From contig NZ_JAACFU010000016.1 of NCBI RefSeq assembly GCF_029051725.1, forward strand, positions 1-64,000: 64,000 nucleotides of DNA. Direction: 5' to 3'. This DNA comes from Bradyrhizobium sp. CSS354 (GTDB lineage Bacteria > Pseudomonadota > Alphaproteobacteria > Rhizobiales > Xanthobacteraceae). Shown in pieces: positions 16,923 to 24,141 of this stretch. Under the pieces are notes generated by a model, which worked only from the letters and a program-made list of their open reading frames with translations, was not told the DNA's origin and ran no database searches. Position 1 is the stretch's first letter. Each line of letters opens with the position of its first letter. The position numbers and the translations under genes are program-made.

Positions 16923-18188
16923 ATGTCCGCTACGTCTACCCGCCGCATCTTACTGACCGACAAGGCCGTCAAAAGCCTGCCCTATGCCGAAGCCAAGCCT
17001 CAGATCGTTCGTGATGCCCGTATCCCAGGCTTTCACGTCTGGGTCGGAAAAACCACCAAGACCTACCGGCTCCAGTACGAGACGCCCCGGGTCGGCGGCA
17101 AGCGCGGCACCACGATGGTCCAGTGGCTGGGTGAACATCCCCACGCCACCGCAGATGAGGCAAGAGCCAAGGCCCTCGAGATCCAGGCGCTGCGCGCCCG
17201 CGGCGAGGCCATCCCCCGTCTCGTCGTCGCCGCCGTCCCGGAAGCCGTGCCCGCCCTGACATTCAAGGCGGCCTGGGACGCGTACAAAGCGGCAATCACA
17301 AAGGAGGGTAAGAGCGTCCGGACCATTGCCGACTACCAGGACAAGTTCGATCGTCACCTGAAGGATTGGCATGGTCGGCCACTGGCCGACATCAAGCGCG
17401 AGGACGTAATACAGGAGCACGCCGCGATCACGGAGCGCGCCCGCAAATCAAGGGCGGGCCAAAAATACTCGAGCGGCAAGTACGCCGCTAACGGCACGAT
17501 GCGCTTCGCTCGTGCGGTTTGGAACTACGCCAAGGATGAGCTTGAAGCCCCGGGGCTCCCTCAGCGCAACCCGTTCCGGTCGGGTAAGCTATTCCATAAG
17601 GAAAAGGCTCGCAGCACAGGCATGGGCGTCTCAGAGCTTCCTGCCTGGTGGGCCCAGCTCCAGGCGCTGGCCAATCCTATCCGCCGCGAACTGCATCTCT
17701 TCAGCCTTCTATCCGGATTGCGACGCACCGACGTTATCACCGGACGATGGGCAAACCTCGACGTTATACGCCCCTCTCTCAAGCTCCCCTCACCAAAAGG
17801 GGGCGACGAGCGTGCGTTCGAAATGCCGCTCTCGAACGCGATGGTTGAATGCCTCGAGCGCGCTCGAGAAGCGGGGCGTACCTATTTCCCCGAGGAAAGC
17901 AAGGAATGGATATTCCCTGCTGCTGGCGGCCACGTTGCTGAAGTGAAGGAAGAAGGACGACAGAAGCTGTCACACACGGGCCATGCTTTGCGGCATTCAT
18001 TTCGTACTCTTGCTGGCGCTGCAGGTATCGACCGACTTCGGTTGAAGATCTTGATGAACCACGCCATCGACGACGACGTCACGGACGCCTACGCTAATGT
18101 GCCAGCCCTCTTCGCGTCACTACTGGACGCGCAAGAACAAATCTCCGCTTTTATTCTTAGGCACATTTCACTAGGGGCGAGCAAATGA
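16923..18188 (+). CDS. P4-type tyrosine recombinase / integrase
   Basis: A 421-residue integrase. It has an N-terminal arm-binding domain (about 10-100, DUF4102-like), a core-binding SAM-like domain (about 113-205) and a catalytic domain from about 235. Catalytic residues are recognisable: Arg267 in SGLRRTD, His354 and Arg357 in HALRHSFR, His380 in MNHAI and Tyr390 in DAYAN. A perfect GGAGGT lies 7 bases before the ATG. It sits about 180 bases from the tRNA-Arg fragment and should catalyse site-specific integration there. It overlaps the next gene by 4 bases. All catalytic residues are present, so it looks functional. Confidence 0.95.
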   Translation: MSATSTRRILLTDKAVKSLPYAEAKPQIVRDARIPGFHVWVGKTTKTYRLQYETPRVGGKRGTTMVQWLGEHPHATADEARAKALEIQALRARGEAIPRLVVAAVPEAVPALTFKAAWDAYKAAITKEGKSVRTIADYQDKFDRHLKDWHGRPLADIKREDVIQEHAAITERARKSRAGQKYSSGKYAANGTMRFARAVWNYAKDELEAPGLPQRNPFRSGKLFHKEKARSTGMGVSELPAWWAQLQALANPIRRELHLFSLLSGLRRTDVITGRWANLDVIRPSLKLPSPKGGDERAFEMPLSNAMVECLERAREAGRTYFPEESKEWIFPAAGGHVAEVKEEGRQKLSHTGHALRHSFRTLAGAAGIDRLRLKILMNHAIDDDVTDAYANVPALFASLLDAQEQISAFILRHISLGASK

Positions 18189-18610
18189 TGACCGACCCCG
18201 AAGCGAACTACCATCGGGAACTGATCGCGCTCGGCACTGAATTGTGTCTGACTCTCGGCGCCGATGAGGAACGTATTCTTGATCAACTTGGCAAACTCAG
18301 TCACGAGTTTGCAAAACAACTCATCACCCTAGGCTACCCGCAACTCATCGAAAGTCGCTTAGCCGACCTCGACTTTAAGAACACTCTTCAACGTCCATTC
18401 TATCCCCTCTGGACCGTTGACGGCATGCTTTCGAAGAAAGGTCGACCGACTGCCGATAGCTGGATGCAGTGTCGCGGTTTGAACTGGAGAGGCAATGTGA
18501 AACTTCTCAGAGCCGAAATCGAGGACGCGCTGGTGCGGGGCGAAGTGGTGCCGCAGATCGGCTTTGATATCTCGCTCACAACGCTCCAGCGAAGCCGCTT
18601 CGTTAACTAA
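18185..18610 (+). CDS. Hypothetical protein coupled to the integrase
   Basis: A 141-residue soluble protein. The N-terminal half is helical (YHRELIALGTELCLTLGADEERILDQLGKLSHEFAKQL), with a Trp-rich middle (LWTVDGMLSKKGRPTADSWMQCRGLNWRG). Its ATG overlaps the integrase TGA, so it is co-translated. That position often holds directionality or regulation factors, but no HTH is evident and no family was recognised. Confidence 0.65.
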   Translation: MMTDPEANYHRELIALGTELCLTLGADEERILDQLGKLSHEFAKQLITLGYPQLIESRLADLDFKNTLQRPFYPLWTVDGMLSKKGRPTADSWMQCRGLNWRGNVKLLRAEIEDALVRGEVVPQIGFDISLTTLQRSRFVN

Positions 18611-18893
18611 TCGCCAAGATCAGAATTGACGAATGACCATCCAAGCAAATAATGCGTGGTCAGAAGGCTCGTCCTTCACTTCTAGCGGCTGCCGTCAAAT
18701 GGCCCGGCAGCCGTACATACCGGTAGCGATCGCCTTCCCCGTTGCGAGAAGGTAGTCGGCCATCAAGCGACCCGGCAATGCAACCCAATCGTCGATTGGG
18801 ACGTGTTGTCGCATGCTCGCTTTTGACACCTAGTCAAACACTTCGCGATCTTCCGACGGCGCTCCTCAATCGGCACAGACCGATGGAATCGCT
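18611..18893. other. Intergenic regulatory stretch of the element
   Basis: No gene in about 280 bases. It contains a 7-bp palindrome, CCCAATC-GTC-GATTGGG (18784-18800), and the TTTGAC palindrome at 18822-18838. Both lie just upstream of the AlpA-like gene and are likely control sites. Confidence 0.45.
18822..18838. promoter_or_regulatory. Palindromic operator candidate TTTGACACCTAGTCAAA
   Basis: A 17-base inverted repeat (6-bp arms, 5-base centre) about 55 bases upstream of the HTH gene. The arms match the boxes before the integrase, suggesting one element-encoded regulator acts at both places. Confidence 0.5.
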
Positions 18894-19199
18894 ATGTCGG
18901 ATATCAGCCGTACGCCAACGTCGCCGCAGCCGGACTACCCTCTTCCCGATCTTGAATTGCTAATCGAGCGCATTGTCGAGGCGACTCTCGCTAGAGCTGG
19001 CGCTTTAGAGAGCAGGCCCTTCATTAACAGCAAGGCGTGCGCGGAGCTCCTTGGAGTTGCGCCAGAGCATCTGTGCGCGATGCGCGCCAGAGGACAAGGC
19101 CCGCCTTGGGCGGGCGACGGCAAATGGATCCGCTATCGGCGATCCGACGTCATCCGCTGGCTATCCCAGCTTCCCACTCGTCAACAGACCCCCCTCTAA
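18894..19199 (+). CDS. AlpA/MerR-like helix-turn-helix protein (excisionase type)
   Basis: A 101-residue protein. The C-terminal half (FINSKACAELLGVAPEHLCAMRARGQGPPW, then WIRYRRSDVIRWLSQLP) is a DNA-binding domain of the excisionase/AlpA type: an initial HTH, a PPW-type turn and a wing strand ending in a helix with paired Trp. The N-terminal 40 residues are acidic and helical (LLIERIVEATLARAGAL). Such proteins activate integrase or direct excision. It is next to a palindrome and between the integrase and replication genes. Confidence 0.8.
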   Translation: MSDISRTPTSPQPDYPLPDLELLIERIVEATLARAGALESRPFINSKACAELLGVAPEHLCAMRARGQGPPWAGDGKWIRYRRSDVIRWLSQLPTRQQTPL

Positions 19200-19215
19200 A
19201 CAGAAAGCGACAATT

Positions 19216-19853
19216 ATGTTCGTTTCAAGTGAACACCAAAACGTCCTGCTCTTCCCCGAACAGAAGGTTGAGCGCGACTTGTCCACTGAGGACCTTCTAC
19301 AGGAGCTCGCAGAAGAGATCCGGGATAGGTCACGGTCAACGACCGCGGCGGTTATCGCGATTGGCGTCGCGTTAGCGCGCGGCAAGGACCGCATCAGGCA
19401 CGGTGAATTCGCGAAATGGGTGGCTGAACAATGCGGGTTTACGGCCCGCACGGCGCAAAACTATATGCTGGCAGCCGCGCTTGCAGCAAAATACGAAATT
19501 GTTTCGCTTTTGACCCCGGCGGCTCTGTATCGGCTTGCTGCGCCGAAGACGCCCGAGGCGTTGTTGATGCCGTGGTTCGCATGCTCAGCAATGGTAACGT
19601 GCCGACCGAGCCTGAGATTGTCGAACTCATCAAAGCTCAAAAGGCTCAGCGCGACGAGTCGCGTCCAAGCGTTCCATCCCAGAACCACGAAGAAGCACGC
19701 GAACTTGCGCTCGCGTTGCACACCAAGCTCGGGGAAGACCTCTCGTCTGCCCTGGTCGACTGCCATTGGCCGACGCTTTGCGACTATTTGCGCCAAGCGT
19801 TGGCTCATGGCGCTCGCGGACCCGCACTTCTGGCACTGGAGCATCACAAATGA
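19216..19853 (+). pseudogene. DUF3102-like protein gene split by a -1 frameshift
   Basis: Reading from ATG 19216 gives a DUF3102-like N-terminal half: AAVIAIGVALARGKDRI, then GEFAKWVAEQCGFTARTAQNYMLAA and ALYRLAAPKTPEA. After about 19560 this frame turns into Ser/Arg-rich nonsense. The frame one base back continues sensibly (VVDAVVRMLSNGNVPTEPEI through an acidic helical tail) and stops at 19851-19853, overlapping the next gene's ATG in the ATGA manner seen between other genes here. The joined product would be about 213 residues. One missing G near CCCGAGGCGTTG would explain it; no slippery heptamer is seen. DUF3102 proteins are common in phages and plasmids. Confidence 0.75.
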
Positions 19854-20152
19854 ACCGTGATCAGATCGGGCGGAAGATGAAAGTCTTCGTCGAGACCACC
19901 GTGTGGGCTTCAGTTGACATATTGCTGCAGCACCGCTTTCGCGACAAGGCAAACACCGCAGAAAAGAGAGACTTCGCCAATCGCTGCCTCCTTACCCTGG
20001 AGGAGCTCGGCTACACGGTAAGCGACCGCGACCTGAACGACAATCTCGTCTTCAGGCCGACAGCGAAGCTCTTAGAACAAATCGGCACACAGCCAGGGCC
20101 TCTTGAGTGGAGGGGACATTACTTCCCCGACCATCACGACCTTCATTGCTAA
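19850..20152 (+). CDS. Hypothetical protein of the mobile element
   Basis: A 100-residue soluble protein beginning MNRDQIGRKMKVFVETTVW, with charged helices and a short beta-like C-terminus (LEWRGHYFPDHHDLHC). Its ATG overlaps the stop of the frameshifted upstream gene, so it belongs to the same operon. No domain was recognised. A primase gene follows 26 bases later. Confidence 0.6.
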   Translation: MNRDQIGRKMKVFVETTVWASVDILLQHRFRDKANTAEKRDFANRCLLTLEELGYTVSDRDLNDNLVFRPTAKLLEQIGTQPGPLEWRGHYFPDHHDLHC

Positions 20153-20178
20153 GATTTCACACATTTGGAGAAAAAATC

Positions 20179-21249
20179 ATGACCCAACAAGCGAAGACCA
20201 ACATTTACACACGCGACGCGAATGATACCCGCTTTGACGTCGCTGCCGCCGCACGCTTTGTCGAACTCATGCGCGGTGATGCAAATGCTACGATGCAATT
20301 CCGCGCGCTCCCCGAATCACCCGAAGCAACGGAGCGATTGTCGCGCTTGTCTGCGGAGGAGATGAAGACGAAGCGGCGGAACTACCCGGGTTCGCTGCAG
20401 GCGCTCGCCCCGCTCTTTCAGCGCATGAACATGTCAGGCCATGGCATTTTCGTCGCGTTGAACGAGTTCGACGGCCAGGGGCGCAAAAAGGAAAACCTGG
20501 TCGCAGCGCACGTCATCCCTTTGGATCTAGATGGCGCACCATTGCCGGAAAGCTGGGAAGTTCAACCGCACTGGATCCAGGAAACAAGCCCGGGTCGCTA
20601 TCAGTGCTTCTTTGTCATTGAGCGGACAACCGACGTTGCCCGCGTGGAGAAGATCGCCCATCGCTTGGCGGTTCACTATCATGGCGACCGTTCGGTTCAC
20701 GACGCAACGCACGTTTTTCGTGTGCCGGGCTTCTTCCATCAAAAAGGCAAGCCATTCCAGGTACGGGTCATCGTCGAGAATACGTTTGACCCGCCCCACC
20801 CGCTTTCCGACTTCGACTTCCTCCCTGAGTTCGAAACGCCGCGTTTGGCATCGCGGCCGACGGGTATCGGAACCCTAACCGCGAAACTGGCTGCCGAGAT
20901 TCTGGGACAGCTCGACGTCTCAAAGTTCGCGGACAACGATTCCTGGCTTAGCTTGATGATGGCGATGCATGCCGCATCGGGCGGTGATGCCGATGTCCGG
21001 GATGCGTGCATGGACTGGAGCGACCAGGACGCAGACCACAGCTACAGTCGGGATAGCAATTTAACTCGCTGGGCTTCATTCCGGCTCGATAAGCATTCCC
21101 TTCGGGGCACAGGAACGCTCAAGAAGATCTGCCGCGACCATGGCGTTCGCGAGCCGACGTTGCGCAAATTGGATGCGGATTCCGAGTTTCCGCCGATCGA
21201 TATGACGAAGAGGTGGCCGAAGGAGGGCGCGCTGCTGACGAACCGATGA
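20179..21249 (+). CDS. RepB-like/AEP primase with PriCT domain
   Basis: A 356-residue protein. The first two thirds resemble the RepB-like primase fold found in plasmid and phage replication genes: VIPLDLDG supplies the acidic metal site near residue 118, PGRYQCFFVIE follows, and HVFRVPGFFHQKG lies near 175. The C-terminal part (QLDVSKFADNDSWLSLMMAMHAASGG ... DQDADHS ... RWASF) is a PriCT-type helical domain. It would prime replication of the element. GGAGAAAAA precedes the ATG at 20179; longer starts lack this. It overlaps the ATPase gene by 4 bases. Confidence 0.82.
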   Translation: MTQQAKTNIYTRDANDTRFDVAAAARFVELMRGDANATMQFRALPESPEATERLSRLSAEEMKTKRRNYPGSLQALAPLFQRMNMSGHGIFVALNEFDGQGRKKENLVAAHVIPLDLDGAPLPESWEVQPHWIQETSPGRYQCFFVIERTTDVARVEKIAHRLAVHYHGDRSVHDATHVFRVPGFFHQKGKPFQVRVIVENTFDPPHPLSDFDFLPEFETPRLASRPTGIGTLTAKLAAEILGQLDVSKFADNDSWLSLMMAMHAASGGDADVRDACMDWSDQDADHSYSRDSNLTRWASFRLDKHSLRGTGTLKKICRDHGVREPTLRKLDADSEFPPIDMTKRWPKEGALLTNR

Positions 21250-22754
21250 TGTGGGATATGATCCTAGCCAACGAGATGGTCGCCTACGTTCAGCGGCGCA
21301 TGTTGGATGGCGGCGCGCCCATCTATCAAACCGGTGGTCGGGTGGTCTATCCGGTCCGAACTAACCAGCCCACGACGGACGGGGATGAAGTCCGGCGGCC
21401 GCCCGGTGCCTTGACCGTGGAGGACGTCAGGTCGCCCCGGATGCAACTCTTTATGATCGAATACACGCGGTTCGTGAAGATGTCGCGCGGGGGAGTGACG
21501 CCCTTTGCCGCTCCCGAGAGCTTGGCCAAGCTCTGCTTGGCTGCGCCCGATCTTTGGCAGTTCCCCACTCTTAACGGCATCATTTCTGCCCCGACGCTCC
21601 GGGCCGATGGCACGCTTTTGGTGACGTCCGGCTATGATGCCAAGTCTGGCCTTCTGCTCGATACGGGAGGGATCACGTTCCCAGCAATCGAAGAGGAGCC
21701 GTCGCGCGAGGCAGCACTTTCTGCTTTAAAGATGCTCCAAGAGCCCTTCAAAGATTTCCCGTGCATCAAGGATGGCCCGAATGGTTCAAGCGCTAGCCGT
21801 GCCGTTTTGTTGTCTATGGTGCTTACCGGTCTCGTTCGTCGAACCTTGCCTACAGCTCCTGTTCACGGCGTGAGCGCTCCGACACCCGGTACGGGAAAGA
21901 CGCTCGCGATCCAGTCCGCATCGACAATTGTGCTGGGCCGCCAGGTGACTGCCATGTCCCAGGGCGCAAGCGAAGAGGAAGACGAAAAGCGCTTATTTTC
22001 CGTTCTTAAGCAAGGGGACGGCGTGATTATGATCGACAACGTGACACGCCCGATTTCTGGCGATGCGCTCTGTACAGTCCTGACGGAACAGACTTGGCAA
22101 TCCCGCATCTTGGGGGAGTCGCGCAACGTGTCGGTCAACACGAACGCCTTGTTCACGGTGACGGGCAACAATCTTGTCTTCGGCGGCGACATGACCCGCC
22201 GCGCGCTGCTCTGTCGCATGGATGCCGGCCTGGAGAACCCAGAGGGGCGCGCATTCGACAAGGATCTGCGTTCATGGGTACCCGCTCACCGACCTGAATT
22301 GGTCGCTGCAGGTCTGACCGTCCTGCGCGCGTTCGTCTGTGCAGGTCGTCCGGGCTTGAGCAACCTACAGCCCTTTGGGAGCTTCGAAGCGTGGAGCAAC
22401 CTGGTGCGGGGTGCCTTGGTGTGGCTACGAGAGCCGGACCCCTGTATCACTCGCAAGCACGTTGTGGCAGACGACCCAATCAAGGCGCAGTTGGCCGTGT
22501 TTTTCGCCGCTGTCTACGATGCGATGTTGGGAGACTGGTTCACGGCAGCGGAGCTCCTCAAAGAGGCTGACAACCCAGAGGCAGCTGACAGCGATTTGCG
22601 GGATATTCTCTATGCTGCCGTGCCAAAACCAAATCCGATCTCGCTCGGACGCTACCTAAAATCCAATAACTGCAAGATTATTGGCGGATTGACCCTGCAG
22701 GTGCGGCAGGACAAGCATGCTAAATCCGCAGAGTATAGGATTGTGGACGCTTAG
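21246..22754 (+). CDS. AAA+ ATPase / replicative helicase-like protein
   Basis: A 502-residue protein translationally coupled to the primase (ATGA overlap; two ATGs in tandem). A P-loop PTPGTGKT lies at about residues 212-219. A Walker B-like strand VIMIDNV and a sensor-like LFTVTGNNLVFGGDMTRR follow, the last pairing an Asn sensor with an arginine-finger candidate. This is the layout of primase-associated ATPases of mobile elements. It probably unwinds DNA for the primase. The Walker B lacks the usual DE pair, reading IDNV, which is worth noting. The C-terminal third is helical and unassigned. Confidence 0.8.
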   Translation: MMWDMILANEMVAYVQRRMLDGGAPIYQTGGRVVYPVRTNQPTTDGDEVRRPPGALTVEDVRSPRMQLFMIEYTRFVKMSRGGVTPFAAPESLAKLCLAAPDLWQFPTLNGIISAPTLRADGTLLVTSGYDAKSGLLLDTGGITFPAIEEEPSREAALSALKMLQEPFKDFPCIKDGPNGSSASRAVLLSMVLTGLVRRTLPTAPVHGVSAPTPGTGKTLAIQSASTIVLGRQVTAMSQGASEEEDEKRLFSVLKQGDGVIMIDNVTRPISGDALCTVLTEQTWQSRILGESRNVSVNTNALFTVTGNNLVFGGDMTRRALLCRMDAGLENPEGRAFDKDLRSWVPAHRPELVAAGLTVLRAFVCAGRPGLSNLQPFGSFEAWSNLVRGALVWLREPDPCITRKHVVADDPIKAQLAVFFAAVYDAMLGDWFTAAELLKEADNPEAADSDLRDILYAAVPKPNPISLGRYLKSNNCKIIGGLTLQVRQDKHAKSAEYRIVDA

Positions 22755-22759
22755 CCTCT

Positions 22760-22910
22760 TGCGGGTACTGCGGGTAGTTGCGGGTAGGTTTGGAGCCCTT
22801 TGCAGTCAAAAGCCATTCAATCGGTGAGCTATTTAAGAGTTGATATTAAAAGAATGACTTTGAACGATGGTTGCTGGTGTCAGCCAAAATACTACCCGCA
22901 ATTGCCCGCA
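22760..22910. repeat. TGCGGGTA repeat cluster after the replication genes (origin candidate)
   Basis: Three direct copies of TGCGGGTA lie at 22760-22767, 22769-22776 and 22779-22786, spaced 9 and 10 bases. Inverted copies follow at 22893-22900 (TACCCGCA) and 22903-22910 (TGCCCGCA, one mismatch). An A/T-richer stretch (about 22810-22860) separates the two groups. The arrangement resembles iterons or a foldback at an origin and sits directly behind the primase/ATPase pair. A function as origin is inferred. Confidence 0.5.
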
Positions 22911-23223
22911 TCCCCCGCGCGGGTCACGGGTCCTTCCGGGACGTTTCGCAATGGGGTCAGTGCGGGGGCGCGGATCGCTCGCAGCTAAAAATTAATTTGG
23001 AAAGGCTTAGGGTATGCAGGTTCGGACAACTCCGCGGTTGGCTCGGCAGCGGGCGTGGCTCTGGCTTGGCGGATGGCAGCGCATGACCCGTACCTGACGT
23101 GCAGACCATAATCGGTGCAATTCCGTTTCCCAATGAACACCGGCCATCGGGCGCGCTGCCAAACCGACCTTTCTGACCCCAAGCCCTCATTCGTCGCCGT
23201 GCGATTCAGGAGGGGCCCATCCG
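22911..23223. other. Intergenic stretch, no gene recognised
   Basis: About 310 bases between the repeat cluster and the small minus-strand gene. Overlapping frames on both strands are short and lack protein-like composition. Confidence 0.4.
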
Positions 23224-23532
23224 CTAACGCTTGCGCACCAGCAAAGTCCAAACAGGCGAGGCACCGTCCCAGCGGCGAAGGCGCCCCGACAGCCGCACCT
23301 TCAGCCCCGCTTCCGTGATCCGCTCGACAACAAGATGCAGCGCGATCACGTCGCCCTCTGACAGCTCCACACAGCCACGCTTCCGCGACCACACCGCGCC
23401 CGGGAAGCGAAACAAATTCGCCTTCAGCCATCGGCCGCTGCGCTCCGAGAGCGGTTGTAAGTCGACCTGAGCGCCGGCCCTAGGCCGCAGCCTGACATCT
23501 GCCCGTCGCAGCCAATTCGGAAACCAACCCAT
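23224..23532 (-). CDS. Hypothetical small basic protein
   Basis: A 102-residue frame with protein-like strand alternation. The N-terminal part is Arg-rich and Trp-containing (MGWFPNWLRRADVRLRP). The rest (GAVWSRKRGCVELSEGDVIALHLVVE, then LKVRLSGRLRRW and VWTLLVRKR) could be a small beta-barrel. It lacks an obvious ribosome binding site. No family was recognised. It is the only convincing minus-strand gene in this part of the element. Confidence 0.5.
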   Translation of the reverse strand: MGWFPNWLRRADVRLRPRAGAQVDLQPLSERSGRWLKANLFRFPGAVWSRKRGCVELSEGDVIALHLVVERITEAGLKVRLSGRLRRWDGASPVWTLLVRKR

Positions 23533-23659
23533 GCGAATGACTAGCCGTTACTTTTCACGTTTGTCTAGGCCGCTTCGTCCGTCTGAATGGATTCGCGCGC
23601 CCGAAGTCCATGACGTCCGCTCTTTCAAAGTAGACTGGTAGTTTGCTGCCCCGCGCCCG

Positions 23660-23982
23660 ATGGGCGCCTATCGCAATGGCTTTTTGATCGATTTGCCCGC
23701 GTGGGTTGGGCTCGATGAGGTCCAGACGGTTGTAGCTAACGAACTCAAAGCTGGCTTAAGAGAAGAGTGCGACGCGATGTTACAGAGATCTCAGCATCCT
23801 ACGCTGAGCGGTTTGGCCTCAAGCTGCAGGACCGCGTGGGGCAGATGAAGACCGGCTGGGGAACCTGCCGGCCCGGTCGCCCGAAAGCGACATCTCCGAC
23901 GTCAGCTCTCCCCATTTGCCTACTTTGCGATGGGCGACTCCGCAGCTCATACCCGTGCGTATACCTTACAACGCGGGAATGA
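23660..23982 (+). pseudogene. Remnant of a YgjP/DUF45-like metallopeptidase gene
   Basis: Two frames joined by a shift near 23775-23790 resemble the middle of a YgjP-like (WLM/M48-related) protein. The first reads VGLDEVQTVVANELKAGLREECDAM. The second reads SASYAERFGLKLQDRVGQMKTGWGTC, where MKTxWGxC is a recognisable family signature. The zinc motif HExxH that should follow is not found in any frame. The gene is therefore truncated and frameshifted. The assignment rests on a short signature and is tentative. Confidence 0.3.
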
Positions 23983-24141
23983 ACCAAAACTGTGAACTGG
24001 CTCTCACAAGAAAAGCGCCGTTTAGTGTAACGTGGCGATCAGGAGCCAGGTGAAGACGTTGCACCTCATCCCGTCGAAGACGACGGTCGCGACGATGCTG
24101 GTGGCTTTTTTCATACCAAAATCATTGCAGGAGCATCCGAG

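Noticed and set aside
19550..19570. Programmed -1 frameshift in the DUF3102-like gene
   Set aside because: No X-XXY-YYZ slippery heptamer or following hairpin was found, so mutation or sequence error is more likely.
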